Of a stretch of DNA of 64,000 nucleotides, positions 54,187 to 63,279 are shown in pieces; the first letter of the stretch is position 1, and the number at the start of each line of letters is the position of its first letter. This DNA is from Mucilaginibacter sp. (GTDB lineage: Bacteria > Bacteroidota > Bacteroidia > Sphingobacteriales > Sphingobacteriaceae). A model generated the notes under the pieces. The model searched no databases, was not told the origin of the DNA, and worked only from the letters and a program-made list of their open reading frames with translations. The stretch covers positions 1 to 64,000 of the forward strand of contig JARLHA010000061.1 of the NCBI GenBank assembly GCA_031292485.1, written 5' to 3'. Position numbers and translations under genes: made by a program.

Positions 54187-54639
54187 ATGATCGAACTAAA
54201 AAAAAAATTGTATAACCATTGCCTTGCGTATGTGCAGAACCGGCTGGATGCAGCACAACTGGCTATAAATGAAGCGCAAAAAGCCTCAAACGATGACACC
54301 AAAAGCAGTGCCGGCGATAAGTACGAAACCGGCAGAGAAATGGCGCAACAGGAGGCCAACCGTAACATGGGCCAGCTAAACGAAGCCAATAAATTAAAGA
54401 TTGCTTTGAACAGGATAAGCCCAAACCATGTTTCTGAAACTGTAGATACCGGAAGCCTGGTACTCACTGATAAAGCTAATTTTTATATAGCGATAAGTGC
54501 GGGTACCCTTAAAATTAACAACGTGGAATATTTCGCAGTTTCGCCTTTTTCACCTATTGGAACAAAGCTTAAGGGATTAAAAGCGGGTGATGAATTTAAT
54601 TTAAATGAAAAAAATTACCTGGTAACACAGGTTTTTTAA
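54187..54639 (+). CDS. GreA/GreB-like protein, small
   Basis: This 150-aa protein has an N-terminal helical region (residues 1-75; YNHCLAYVQNRLDAAQLAINEAQKAS, DKYETGREMAQQEANRN) resembling the Gre-factor coiled coil, followed by a small beta domain (residues 85-150; GSLVLTDKANFYIAIS, FSPIGTKLKGLKAGDEF) like the Gre C-terminal domain that docks near the RNA polymerase secondary channel. Bacteroidota homologues are frequently mislabelled '3-oxoacyl-ACP synthase'. True GreA is ~158 aa. The acidic tip of the coiled coil is not obvious, so transcript-cleavage activity is doubtful. Confidence 0.75.
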   Translation: MIELKKKLYNHCLAYVQNRLDAAQLAINEAQKASNDDTKSSAGDKYETGREMAQQEANRNMGQLNEANKLKIALNRISPNHVSETVDTGSLVLTDKANFYIAISAGTLKINNVEYFAVSPFSPIGTKLKGLKAGDEFNLNEKNYLVTQVF

Positions 54640-54684
54640 ACATTTTTTAAAACATTTATCAGTAATTTGCATTTTGTAACATTA

Positions 54685-54716
54685 ATCATCAAATATCTAT
54701 TACTATATTTGATGAT
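54685..54716 (+). promoter_or_regulatory. Inverted repeat overlapping the RRM-gene -7 box
   Basis: A perfect 12-bp inverted repeat (ATCATCAAATAT at 54685-54696, 8-nt loop, ATATTTGATGAT at 54705-54716) contains TATATTTG (54704-54711), a consensus -7 box. The predicted start would be near 54718, leaving a ~48-nt leader to the ATG at 54766. It could be an operator or an RNA hairpin at the very 5' end; no TTTG is at the -33 spacing. Confidence 0.5.
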
Positions 54717-54765
54717 AATAAAAGCATGCAGGCAAAAAGGACTTGCACTTATAAATTAAATTTTA

Positions 54766-55152
54766 ATGAACATATTCGCAGGAAGCCTTCCCTTTTCATT
54801 AGAGGAAGCCGATTTAAGAGAGCTTTTCGAAGCTTATGGTGAAGTAAGCACCGTAAAATTAATTAATGACCGTGAAACGGGAAGAAGCAAAGGCTTTGGC
54901 TTTGTTGAGATGCCTGATGACGAAAGCGCTCAAAAAGCGATCTCCGAACTAAACGGCTTCAGTGTTAAAGGAAGAACAATTGCTGTAAGCCAGGCTGAAG
55001 AAAAGAAGCCAGGTGGTGACCGCAGAGGCGGTGGCGGCTATGGCGGTGGAAACCGTGGTGGCGGTGGCGGCTACGGCGGCGGTGGTAACCGCGGCGGTGG
55101 TGGCGGTGGCTACTCAAGAGACAACAATCGTGGCGGCGGAAGCCGTTACTAA
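54766..55152 (+). CDS. RRM RNA-binding protein with Gly-rich tail
   Basis: This 128-aa protein is a single RNA-recognition motif (residues 1-80) with RNP2 NIFAGSL at 2-8 and RNP1 KGFGFVEM near 45-52, followed by a Gly/Arg/Tyr-rich tail (~88-128; GGGGYGGGNRGGGG-type repeats). Bacteroidota and cyanobacterial single-RRM proteins of this type are often abundant, cold-induced RNA chaperones. The aromatic residues needed for RNA stacking are all present (Phe4, Phe47, Phe49 positions approximate). It is monocistronic, with an inverted repeat at its promoter and a strong terminator after it. Confidence 0.95.
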   Translation: MNIFAGSLPFSLEEADLRELFEAYGEVSTVKLINDRETGRSKGFGFVEMPDDESAQKAISELNGFSVKGRTIAVSQAEEKKPGGDRRGGGGYGGGNRGGGGGYGGGGNRGGGGGGYSRDNNRGGGSRY

Positions 55153-55166
55153 TTTATAGCGATATT

Positions 55167-55201
55167 AAAACAGGCCTTATCAACGGGATAAGGCCTGTTT
55201 T
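55167..55201 (+). terminator. Strong intrinsic terminator after the RRM gene
   Basis: A perfect 15-bp stem (55167-55181 with 55187-55201, core CAGGCCTTATC/GATAAGGCCTG) encloses the 5-nt loop AACGG and is flanked by A and T runs. Located between convergent genes, it can stop both the RRM message and the efflux operon coming from the right. Confidence 0.9.
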
Positions 55202-55276
55202 CTAATATTTCACTTGCAGGGTAGAAACACTATTTGCCCTGATTTTTTATTTATATAACTTCCGGCATTTACAGCA

Positions 55277-56401
55277 TTAGTATTTCACGGATGATCCGTC
55301 CCTTATTTCATCCGATGCCTGCTTTACCACTTGGTCGCCGTTTGAAAGATTGCCGTAAATCTCTATGAAGTCTCCCGACTGAAAGCCTTTTTTAACGTCT
55401 ACCCATTGGGCATGATGATTTACTACTTTTATCACAAAAACCTTTTCAGTTGAAGTAACCACCGCGGTTTTGGGAACAATAAGAGAACTGTCGCGACTGG
55501 GCAGGGGAACGTTTACATCCGCATACATGTGCGGCAAAAGTTTTTTATCGGTATTGTATACATCCATCTCCAGCCTTTCAGAACGCAGTTTTTCATCCAA
55601 CGCACCGGCAAGCCGTTTAATTTGTGCAGTAAACTTCCGGTTCGGCAAAGCCTGTACAGTAAAGGTTACGTAGTTTTTGTCAGTTAATCCGCCGGTAAAG
55701 TTTTCAGGCACCGATATTACCAATCGCATCCTGTTCTCGTCCTGTAAAACCAACAAAGGGTCTGTTCCTTTTCCTCCCGGGCCAACATAGGCTCCGGTAT
55801 TAACATTTCGTGCCGAGATTACCCCATCAAACGGCGCATGTATTTCGAGATAATTCATATTGGCGGCTACTTCTTTGTAGGATGATTTTGCAGCCTCAAC
55901 ATTTGCAAGATCAGAATTCTTTTTTGCTTCGGCCTGTTCCAGATCGTTCTGTGAAACTGTTCCGGGGATTTTACTGGTATTGTACAGCCTGTCATAAGTG
56001 GCCTTGCTGGCATAATAAACCGCCTCCATTTGCTGAATATGCGATTGTGCCTGCGCCAACTGTGAATTGATTTCCGGCGCTTCAAGCGTTACCAGCAATT
56101 GCCCCTGGTGAACCTGCGAACCTATATCAACCCAAAGCTTTTTAACATAGCTGTTAACTTTGGCGTACAGGTCAACCTCCTGGTACGGCACCAGTTCGCC
56201 AGGTACCGCAATGCCGCCTTCCAGCTTGCCTTTTTTAACCTGCGCCAGGACGACAGTTGGGCTGTCAATAGCGTTTTCTTCTTTTATAGTTTGCTCCTGC
56301 TCTTGCTTCTCTTTTTTATCAGAGCCACATGAGTTTAACAATGTGGCGCCAAGTGCCAAAAGCGTAAAAGCGCTAAAGATTTTATTTTTCGTGATTTTCA
56401 T
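55277..56401 (-). CDS. RND efflux periplasmic adaptor (MFP/HlyD family)
   Basis: This protein is 374 aa from the ATG at 56401 (MKITKNKIFSAF); the open frame begins 18 nt earlier. It has a lipoprotein-type signal with TLLNSCG. The lipoyl half motifs (PGELVPYQEVDLYAKVNSYVKKLWVDIGSQVHQGQLL, piece 'VNSYVKKLWVDIGSQV'), a coiled-coil hairpin (~105-190), the second lipoyl half (IHAPFDGVISARNVNTG) and a beta-barrel follow. It links the RND pump to TolC across the periplasm. The start lies 20 bp inside the pump gene's 3' end, and it is the last gene of the operon. Confidence 0.93.
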   Translation of the reverse strand: MKITKNKIFSAFTLLALGATLLNSCGSDKKEKQEQEQTIKEENAIDSPTVVLAQVKKGKLEGGIAVPGELVPYQEVDLYAKVNSYVKKLWVDIGSQVHQGQLLVTLEAPEINSQLAQAQSHIQQMEAVYYASKATYDRLYNTSKIPGTVSQNDLEQAEAKKNSDLANVEAAKSSYKEVAANMNYLEIHAPFDGVISARNVNTGAYVGPGGKGTDPLLVLQDENRMRLVISVPENFTGGLTDKNYVTFTVQALPNRKFTAQIKRLAGALDEKLRSERLEMDVYNTDKKLLPHMYADVNVPLPSRDSSLIVPKTAVVTSTEKVFVIKVVNHHAQWVDVKKGFQSGDFIEIYGNLSNGDQVVKQASDEIRDGSSVKY

Positions 56402-59400
56402 TGTGATGCAAAGGGACATAAAATTTACTTTCTTTATCTTCAGGATCTAAGGAAACAGAATCAGTGGTTGCATTACCCTGTACCCAGGCAAAAATTAACG
56501 GTAATATCATTAATGCCGCAAACGTTGAGGCAAACAACCCACCTATTACCGCACGACCCAGCGGAGAGGTTTGATCGCCCCCCTCGCCAATACCCGATGC
56601 CATAGGGATCATGCCAACTATCATTGCCAAACTTGTCATTAATATCGGCCTTAAACGTAAAGCAACCGCTTCGCGTGCCGATTTAAGCGCATCGCCGTTA
56701 TGTTTTCGCAATTCTTCGGCATTGGTAATCAGCAACACAGCGTTTGATATGGATACACCAACCGACATGATCATCCCCATATACGACTGGAGGTTCAATG
56801 TCGCACCTGTTATTTTTACCAGCAACAGCGATCCGAATAAAACGGCGGGTACCGTTGAAAGTACGACAAACGACATTTTAAACGATTGGAAATTTGCTGC
56901 CAGCATCAGGAAGATGACAATAACGGCAACCAGCAGACCCGTTTGTAAGCTGTCAAGCGTATCAGTAAGCGTTTGGGTTAAGCCGCGCGTACTGATCGAT
57001 AAACCACGTGGTAATTTGCCTAATGATTTAATTGCCTTCTGTACTTCGGTTGTTGCCGTACCAAGGTCGATTTTATACAAATTAGCCGTAACCGTAAGTA
57101 TTGGCATTGCCCCTATATCGTCATTTTCTCCGTCAGTAGTACCAAGGCTTATATTGGCGACATCACTTAAAACAGGCCGCGGTTTATCGCTCATAATCGG
57201 AATTTCGCGTACATCATTTAAACTGGCCATCTGATACTCTGGAATTTCAACCTGTACAGCATAACCTAACCCTACTTTAGGATCAAGCCATACATTTTTT
57301 TCGGTATACCGTGAAGATGAAGTGGACGCTACCAGCGAACGGGAAATATCATTGATGCTTGCGCCCAATTCAGCAGCCCGAACCCGGTCAATATTGATAT
57401 TTATGGAAGGATATTTGAAAGATTGCCCAATTTGCACATCACGTAAATAACTTATTTGTTTTATCCTATCCAAAACTTTGGTGGCCCATTGAATATTCTG
57501 TGGTTTATTTTTACTTGCAATCACCACCTCAATAGGGGTTGGCGAGCCCTGGCTCAATATTTTATCGGTTAACTCAATAGGCTCAAATGACAATTTTACC
57601 GAAGGCATCTCCTTTTTCATCTCAACCCGAAAGCGTTCTTTCAAATCATCCAGATCTACTTTATAACTATCCACTAATTTCACCTGCATAACTGACTCAT
57701 GGGAGCCTGCCATGAATAAATAAATCGGACTGGTTGAAAATAATCCGGGGTGTGTCCCTACAAATGCTGAAGTTATCTCAATATTTTGTTTACCAACAAG
57801 TTTTTCAAGTATTTTTCGGGCTTGAATAGTAATCAATTCCGTTCGCTCTAACCGGATCCCGTCGGGTGCACGCAGTCTCACCTGAAACGTACCGGAATTT
57901 ACTTTCGGCAACACATCGCGGCCAATGTTATTAAACATCAAAAAAGCGGCACCTAACGCTGTTATTGCATAAAATAAAACAAAAAACTTGCGATTAGGCA
58001 TCATCCAGTCAATAAAGGCAAGGTAACGAAGCCTGAATTTATCAAACCGGGTAAGTTTTTTTCCGGGAGCGCCCATTGCATTTTTTATGGCCAGTTCTTT
58101 TTGTTCCCATGGAGTCCCTTCGTCCTCTAAAGCAAAGCCGTCAGCATGGCTTTTATCTTCATGTTCATTTTTCATTACCCAGTTAGCCATTACAGGTACA
58201 AAAGTTTGGGCTAACAGGTAAGAGGTGATCATGGAAAAACCAATTGCCAATGACAAAGGCAGAAACAACGCCCCCGGTATCCCTGTCATGGTAAAGGCCG
58301 GCGCAAACACCGCGAGGATACAAAACAGGATGAGCAATTTTGGGAAAGCAATTTCCTTACAGGCATCCCAGATAGCCAGTGCTTTTGGTTTCCCCATATC
58401 AAAATGCTGATGAATATTTTCAATGGTCACCGTCGATTCATCAACCAGAATACCAATTGCGAGTGAAAGCCCGCTCAGCGTCATGATATTTATAGTTTGA
58501 TGAAAAAGGTAAAGAAAAAATATCCCAGATATAATACATGTCGGTATGGTTAAAATCACAATTAAAGCCCCGCGGCGGTCGCCCAGGAACAGCAGCACCA
58601 TTAATCCCGTTAATACCGCGCCGATGGCGCCTTCTTCAGCTAAGCTTTTAACGGCGTTGATCACGTATACTGACTGATCAAATACATAGGAGAGTTTCAC
58701 ATCTTCGGGCAATAATGCCTGGAAACGCGGAATGGCTTTTTTCAGGTTTTGCACCACTTCCCATGTAGAAGCATCAGCTGATTTGGTAATGGGCAGGTAC
58801 ACTGACCGTTTGCCATTTATAAGCGCATAGCTGCTGGTAATATCAGCACCATCTTCAACGGTTGCTACGTCACGCAGGAACACCGTTTGCACCCCATTTT
58901 TATACAACGGGATATCGCCGAAATCTTTTATTTGCTTTACTGACGTATTTGAGGGAGCCAGGTAATTATAGTCACCTATGCGAATGTTCCCGGCCGGCGA
59001 ATTTTGGTTATTATCGCGTAATGCTGCTACGATCTGATCGGCTGTTAAATTATGCGCCCGGAGCAATTCGGGGTTAATCTTTATAACCACAGTACGAACG
59101 TTACCGCCAAAAGGCGCGGGCGCGACCAGCCCCGGAATTGTTGTAAACTGCGACCGGATATAAACGTTTGACATATCCAGCAACTCGTTATTGCTGCGCC
59201 TGGCGCTTGAAAGCACCAACTGCCCTACGGGTAATGTGGACGCATCGAAACGCAAAATAAAAGGCGGTTGTGATCCGGGGGGGAAACCAGCCTGGGCCCT
59301 GTTGGTATAGCCGGTAACCTCCGCCGCGGCCTGTGCCATATTGGTACCTTCGTAAAAAGTTAGTTTAATGAGGGTTAAACCACTGATATTGCGGGTTTCA

Positions 59401-59639
59401 ATACTCTTGACGCCAGAAACAAATAAGAGCAGGTTTACATATTGTTTACCAAAATAAGCTTCCATTTGGTCGGGGGTGTAACCGCCATACGGGTGAGAAA
59501 CATAAATAACCGGCAGGTTAAGATCAGGGAAAATATCAATCTTTATGCTTCTGACTGCATTTATACCAAAGAAAAACAATCCGGCTACAATAACCAAAAT
59601 GGTTATTGGCCTTTGCAACGCACCCTTAATCAGCCCCAT
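56382..59639 (-). CDS. RND efflux pump inner-membrane permease (AcrB/HAE1 type)
   Basis: This 1085-aa protein has the usual twelve-helix, two-loop RND layout: PITILVIVAGLFFFGINAV at helix 1, the periplasmic porter loop (~45-330), the helix bundle with LAIGILVDESTVTIENI (the D-D-equivalent positions here are D and E), a second loop (~565-865) and the C-terminal bundle (VGVSISNAVLLITNAEELRKH, LRPILMTSLAMIVGMIPMASG). It trades protons for export of drugs or other amphiphiles. It is 15 bp after the TolC gene and overlaps the adaptor gene. The large cytoplasmic insert at ~490-545 (KNEHEDKSHADGF) is longer than in E. coli AcrB. Confidence 0.95.
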   Translation of the reverse strand: MGLIKGALQRPITILVIVAGLFFFGINAVRSIKIDIFPDLNLPVIYVSHPYGGYTPDQMEAYFGKQYVNLLLFVSGVKSIETRNISGLTLIKLTFYEGTNMAQAAAEVTGYTNRAQAGFPPGSQPPFILRFDASTLPVGQLVLSSARRSNNELLDMSNVYIRSQFTTIPGLVAPAPFGGNVRTVVIKINPELLRAHNLTADQIVAALRDNNQNSPAGNIRIGDYNYLAPSNTSVKQIKDFGDIPLYKNGVQTVFLRDVATVEDGADITSSYALINGKRSVYLPITKSADASTWEVVQNLKKAIPRFQALLPEDVKLSYVFDQSVYVINAVKSLAEEGAIGAVLTGLMVLLFLGDRRGALIVILTIPTCIISGIFFLYLFHQTINIMTLSGLSLAIGILVDESTVTIENIHQHFDMGKPKALAIWDACKEIAFPKLLILFCILAVFAPAFTMTGIPGALFLPLSLAIGFSMITSYLLAQTFVPVMANWVMKNEHEDKSHADGFALEDEGTPWEQKELAIKNAMGAPGKKLTRFDKFRLRYLAFIDWMMPNRKFFVLFYAITALGAAFLMFNNIGRDVLPKVNSGTFQVRLRAPDGIRLERTELITIQARKILEKLVGKQNIEITSAFVGTHPGLFSTSPIYLFMAGSHESVMQVKLVDSYKVDLDDLKERFRVEMKKEMPSVKLSFEPIELTDKILSQGSPTPIEVVIASKNKPQNIQWATKVLDRIKQISYLRDVQIGQSFKYPSININIDRVRAAELGASINDISRSLVASTSSSRYTEKNVWLDPKVGLGYAVQVEIPEYQMASLNDVREIPIMSDKPRPVLSDVANISLGTTDGENDDIGAMPILTVTANLYKIDLGTATTEVQKAIKSLGKLPRGLSISTRGLTQTLTDTLDSLQTGLLVAVIVIFLMLAANFQSFKMSFVVLSTVPAVLFGSLLLVKITGATLNLQSYMGMIMSVGVSISNAVLLITNAEELRKHNGDALKSAREAVALRLRPILMTSLAMIVGMIPMASGIGEGGDQTSPLGRAVIGGLFASTFAALMILPLIFAWVQGNATTDSVSLDPEDKESKFYVPLHHNENHEK

Positions 59640-59654
59640 TATTTATAATTTGTG

Positions 59655-61055
59655 TTAAAAGTTATTAATAAATACTCCAAAATCGCCGGTTGCGGCGGCT
59701 TTATATAATAATGCCTGCCAAACATTGTTTTTGACGATATAATTATCCACTTCGGCGCGGTTAAGCACATAAAGTGCCTGTGTAAAATCAACTATATTGG
59801 CCAGCCCGTTTTGGTATAACGCATATTTTTGCCGGTAGGCATCCGTAGCGGCCCTCACTTCTTCAGGCGATTCGCGAAAATTTTTCATAGCGTTGTTTAT
59901 CCTGGTTTCAGCCAAAACCTGCTGATCGCTTAATTGCTGGCTTACCAGGTTGTATTCGTCCTGGTATTGCGCTGAAGTATATTTTTGCGATTTAACCTGG
60001 TAATGCACCCTCAATGGATTAGTAATATTCCAGATCAAACCTACACCAAACAGGTAATTAAACCGTGTCGGATCGGCCCCGGCACCGTAACTGCTGCTGT
60101 AAGCGCCCGGATTTGAACCATAATCTGAACTAAATCCTGACCCTCTACCCTGGTATACGCCGAACAATGTAAATGTAGGATAACTGAAAGTATTTAAATA
60201 TTTCGCCACTTCGTCGCTTACATTGATGCGGTTTTGATAAAACCTTAACAAGGGGTGATCAGCAAGGTTAATCTGTGCCTGCAGACCTGCACTGGCGGGC
60301 GGTTTGGTTACAAAGGTGCTGTCTAAATTAAAACTTTGGGGCGGAATACCCAGGTATTGTGCAAGCTGGTTGCTTTGCTCCTCTTCAGTTTCCTTTGCAT
60401 TGGTAAGCGCTATCCTGGCGTTTGAAACTTCGGCATTGGCCTGAGACGAATCAACACCCGGGTTTAAACCATTCTTTACCCGGGCAACTACCACCTTTTG
60501 TAAATCAACTGCCCTGTTAAGGTTGTCTTGCTGGGCTTTGCTAAGCTGTTGGGCAGCCAGCAAATTTAAGTACGTGCTGGCTACGCGTACCTCGTGCTGA
60601 AATTGCTCCTGCACCAAATCAGTTTCGTTAAGGCTAACTGTTGATTTTTGAACTTTAACTTTTTCAACGGCCTTTCCGAAAGAGAAAAAGTCCCAGCTTA
60701 CGTTACTGAGGTAAAGAGAGCCAAAAGCGGCGTTCCAATTCTGCGTATTTGTTATCGGGCCTGACGAAGCTACGTTAAATCCCTTATATCCGTATAATGG
60801 ACCGAATTGTGAATTCACCGTTCCGTAATCCTGCTGGGCAGAAATATTAACATCCGGCAATTGTTCTGTTTTGGTTTCAGTGAGGTATGCCCGTGAAGCG
60901 TTTAACTGATTAGTTTTTGCTTTAATTGAACCATAATTTGCGAGAGCTATTTGTTCAGCTTCTTTTAAGCCCAAAACCTTTTGCTGGCTTTGCGCTTTAA
61001 AAAAAGTGAGGGTTAACAAAACTATTATGAAAAACTTAATATTCCTTTTTAACAT
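59655..61055 (-). CDS. TolC-family outer-membrane efflux protein
   Basis: This protein is 466 aa from the ATG at 61055, which opens a signal peptide (MLKRNIKFFIIVLLTLTFFKAQSQ). The open frame extends 73 codons upstream, but a good promoter lies inside that extension, so the shorter start is right. It has two outer-membrane-factor repeats with heptad-rich helices (LTEAEQIALANYGSI-type, VASTYLNLLAAQQLSKAQQDNL; VSQQLSDQQVLAETRINNAMKNF) and a beta-strand segment between. It is the first gene of the operon; together with the pump and adaptor it forms a complete tripartite exporter. No regulator gene is adjacent. Confidence 0.93.
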   Translation of the reverse strand: MLKRNIKFFIIVLLTLTFFKAQSQQKVLGLKEAEQIALANYGSIKAKTNQLNASRAYLTETKTEQLPDVNISAQQDYGTVNSQFGPLYGYKGFNVASSGPITNTQNWNAAFGSLYLSNVSWDFFSFGKAVEKVKVQKSTVSLNETDLVQEQFQHEVRVASTYLNLLAAQQLSKAQQDNLNRAVDLQKVVVARVKNGLNPGVDSSQANAEVSNARIALTNAKETEEEQSNQLAQYLGIPPQSFNLDSTFVTKPPASAGLQAQINLADHPLLRFYQNRINVSDEVAKYLNTFSYPTFTLFGVYQGRGSGFSSDYGSNPGAYSSSYGAGADPTRFNYLFGVGLIWNITNPLRVHYQVKSQKYTSAQYQDEYNLVSQQLSDQQVLAETRINNAMKNFRESPEEVRAATDAYRQKYALYQNGLANIVDFTQALYVLNRAEVDNYIVKNNVWQALLYKAAATGDFGVFINNF

Positions 61056-61111
61056 ACGTTGTAGTTCTGAGTTGGCAAAATTAAAACTTGCTGGTGTATT
61101 AATGACACAAT

Positions 61112-61142
61112 CAAAAGTATTATAACTGTTACTTAATAAAAA
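61112..61142 (-). promoter_or_regulatory. Promoter of the tripartite efflux operon
   Basis: On the minus strand TTTT (61142-61139) is followed by 19 nt and then TACTTTTG (61119-61112), a full match to the TAnnTTTG box with one mismatch in the -33 TTTG. The predicted start is near 61105, 50 nt before the TolC ATG at 61055, which supports that start codon. Confidence 0.6.
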
Positions 61143-61298
61143 GGTATTAAGCCGATTTATTAATAATATAACAAACTGACAAAAAGACAAGGTTAAAAAC
61201 AAACTCATTATCAACAAATTATAGAAAAAACCAAATAAACATACCACATTAATTATAAAATTATATATTGGCACAGTATTGAAAAAAATGATTTAGTA

Positions 61299-62522
61299 AT
61301 GAGATTAAGGCTTTTGATTTTACTTGTTTTTTCTTGCTGTTACCTGCAACTATTTTCTCAGCCTGCTCAAAGACCGTTTCCTCAACACACTAAGTATTTT
61401 GAAGAAACTATAAAACCCAGCCATATTACCCAAGCCCAACTTGACAATTCCGTGCGGAATTTTTATACCCAATGGAAAAAACATTATATAAAAACACTCC
61501 CGGGCAAGGCGGAAAGTTATGTTTGGTTTGAAGAAAAAGGCAAAAAACAATGCGTATCCGAAGGGCAGGGATACGGGATGGTCATTACAGCACTAATGGC
61601 TGGTTTTGACCCATCTGCAAAAATTACCTACGATAATTTGTACCGCTATTGCAGAGCGTACCCTGATAAAAGGAGTAAATACCTGATGGCCTGGGCGCAA
61701 TACACCAATGGCAAAAGCGCTGACGGAACTTCTGCCACTGATGGCGATATGGATATTGCCTACTCACTGTTGCTTGCCGATAAACAATGGGGTAGCAATG
61801 GGGCGATTAATTACCTGAAGGCAGCAAAACAAATGATTGCTGAAATTATGAAACTGGACATCAATCATCAAACATGGTCGATATTATTGTGCGATGGGAT
61901 AGAATCAGAAAGCAGGGATTATTTTGATACGCGGTCTTCGGATTTTATGCCTTCACATTTCAAAGCCTTTGCACGGGTTACCCATGATAAAAGATGGATA
62001 AAGGTGATTGAGGCCAATTACAGGCTATTTTTAAACCTGCAAAATAAATACAGCGCCGAGGCCGGTCTTTTACCCGATTTTATCGTTGACATCAATAAAA
62101 CACCCAAGCCGGCACCTCCTCACTTCCTGGAATCGCCTTATGATGGTAATTATAATTACAATGCCTGCCGCGACCCCTGGCGTATTGGCCTGGATTACCT
62201 TTTAACCGGAGATGTGCGTTCAAAAAAAATAGTGGCCAAAATAAACCAGTGGATAAGGCAAACAACCAATAACGACACTTATAACCTGTCGGCGGGTTAT
62301 ACGCTGGCCGGTAATGATATTAAAGCCAGAAATTTTGAAGCGCTTAGTTTTATCGCCCCTTTTGCCGTTTCCGCTTCTGTCGACTCAAAAAACCAGTTAT
62401 GGTTAAACAAGGTTTGGAATTATATGACCGCTTTTAAATTGAAGGATTTTGACTATTATGATAACACCATCAAACTGATGGATATGATCATTGTTTCGGG
62501 GAATTATTGGGTGACTAATTAA
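61299..62522 (+). CDS. GH8-family glycoside hydrolase
   Basis: This 407-aa protein has a signal peptide (MRLRLLILLVFSCCYLQLFS) and an (alpha/alpha)6 barrel typical of GH8: catalytic acid Glu88 in VSEGQGYGMV, DGDMDIAYSLLLADKQWG with the conserved Asp near 150, and YNYNACRDPWRIGLDYL near the C-terminal half (Arg/Asp of the active-site wall). GH8 enzymes are inverting endo-hydrolases of cellulose, chitosan or xylan; which one applies cannot be told. It is stand-alone and divergent from the efflux operon, ending just before the HigBA operator. Confidence 0.93.
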   Translation: MRLRLLILLVFSCCYLQLFSQPAQRPFPQHTKYFEETIKPSHITQAQLDNSVRNFYTQWKKHYIKTLPGKAESYVWFEEKGKKQCVSEGQGYGMVITALMAGFDPSAKITYDNLYRYCRAYPDKRSKYLMAWAQYTNGKSADGTSATDGDMDIAYSLLLADKQWGSNGAINYLKAAKQMIAEIMKLDINHQTWSILLCDGIESESRDYFDTRSSDFMPSHFKAFARVTHDKRWIKVIEANYRLFLNLQNKYSAEAGLLPDFIVDINKTPKPAPPHFLESPYDGNYNYNACRDPWRIGLDYLLTGDVRSKKIVAKINQWIRQTTNNDTYNLSAGYTLAGNDIKARNFEALSFIAPFAVSASVDSKNQLWLNKVWNYMTAFKLKDFDYYDNTIKLMDMIIVSGNYWVTN

Positions 62523-62529
62523 TGAAATA

Positions 62530-62564
62530 AAAAGTAACCAAATTGGTTACTTTTCGTATATTTG
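62530..62564 (+). promoter_or_regulatory. higBA promoter/operator
   Basis: A near-perfect 25-bp palindrome (12-bp arms AAAAGTAACCAA and TTGGTTACTTTT around a single A, 62530-62554) sits directly before TATATTTG (62557-62564), an exact -7 box. A DNA-binding HigA dimer on the palindrome would block this promoter, the classic autoregulation of HigBA. The palindrome starts only 8 nt after the GH8 stop and may also help end that message. Confidence 0.75.
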
Positions 62565-62581
62565 GCTAATGAAAAAATGAA

Positions 62582-62899
62582 ATGAACATATATAACCGAA
62601 GTTCGTTAGTTTTATTTTACGAGAAGCATCCAGACTGCAAAGAGACTTTAGAAAAATGGTACCACGACGTTAAATCAAAAAAATGGAAAAAGCCAGGTGA
62701 TGTCACTAAAGATTTCAATACTGCAAGGACTATAAAAAACAACAGAGCGATTTTTGGTATTAATCGCAATGATTACAGACTAATTGCTGAAATTAATTAC
62801 CAAAAAGAATGGTTGTTTATAAAGTTTTTAGGAACACATGCTGAATATGATACGGTTGATGCGACGACAATAGACTTGTTTAAACCCAAAAAGAAATAG
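62582..62899 (+). CDS. higB: HigB-family toxin (mRNA interferase)
   Basis: This 105-aa RelE-superfamily protein has the HigB-type core: FYEKHPDCKETLEKWYHDVKSKKW near the N-terminus, TARTIKNNRAIFGINRNDYRLIAEINYQKEWLFIKFLGTHAEYD in the middle (pieces 'NNRAIFGINRNDYRLI' and 'IKFLGTHAEYD' carry the conserved Arg and His). HigB cleaves mRNA on the ribosome. The toxin gene precedes the antitoxin gene, the order typical of HigBA. A three-codon frame ATG-AAA-AAA-TGA (62569-62580) ends 1 nt before this start. Confidence 0.93.
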   Translation: MNIYNRSSLVLFYEKHPDCKETLEKWYHDVKSKKWKKPGDVTKDFNTARTIKNNRAIFGINRNDYRLIAEINYQKEWLFIKFLGTHAEYDTVDATTIDLFKPKKK

Positions 62900-62922
62900 T
62901 TAATCTTAAATTACGCTTAGTC

Positions 62923-63279
62923 ATGCAACTCAAAATAATTAAAACAAAAAAAGATTATATGAAATCGCTGGAAAGATTTGAAGAAATTTTCCAGGCAAAA
63001 GCTGGAACGGCTGAAAGTGATGAAGCAGATGTAATTTCCCTTTTGATAAAAGAATATGAAGATAAATATTTTGTTATTGAGGCCCCCAGTCCTATTGATG
63101 CCATAAAATACAGAATGGAACAACAAGGTTTGACGAACAAAGACTTAGCTCAAATTCTTGGTTTCAAGAGTCGGGTAAGTGATATTTTCAAAAAAAACAG
63201 GAAATTAAATCTGGGAATGGTTCGCAAACTTTATAACGAACTTCATATTCCATTGGAGACGTTAGTTAAGGAATATTAA
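62923..63279 (+). CDS. higA: HigA-family antitoxin (HTH)
   Basis: This 118-aa protein has an N-terminal helical part (residues 1-60) that would wrap HigB and a C-terminal Cro/CI-like helix-turn-helix (residues ~70-105; GLTNKDLAQILGFKSRVSDIF, then KLNLGMVRKLYNEL). It begins 23 bp after higB. It neutralises HigB and should repress the operon through the palindrome at 62530-62554. Its last 14 bp overlap the end of the convergent amine oxidase gene. Confidence 0.93.
   Translation: MQLKIIKTKKDYMKSLERFEEIFQAKAGTAESDEADVISLLIKEYEDKYFVIEAPSPIDAIKYRMEQQGLTNKDLAQILGFKSRVSDIFKKNRKLNLGMVRKLYNELHIPLETLVKEY

Noticed and set aside
54072..54467. Minus-strand 131-codon frame over the GreA-like gene
   Set aside because: It is antisense to a gene with recognisable Gre-like helices and includes the low-complexity inverted repeat; no signal of its own.
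61056..61274. 73-codon extension of the TolC-family protein
   Set aside because: The extension contains a good promoter and the signal peptide begins only at the ATG at 61055.
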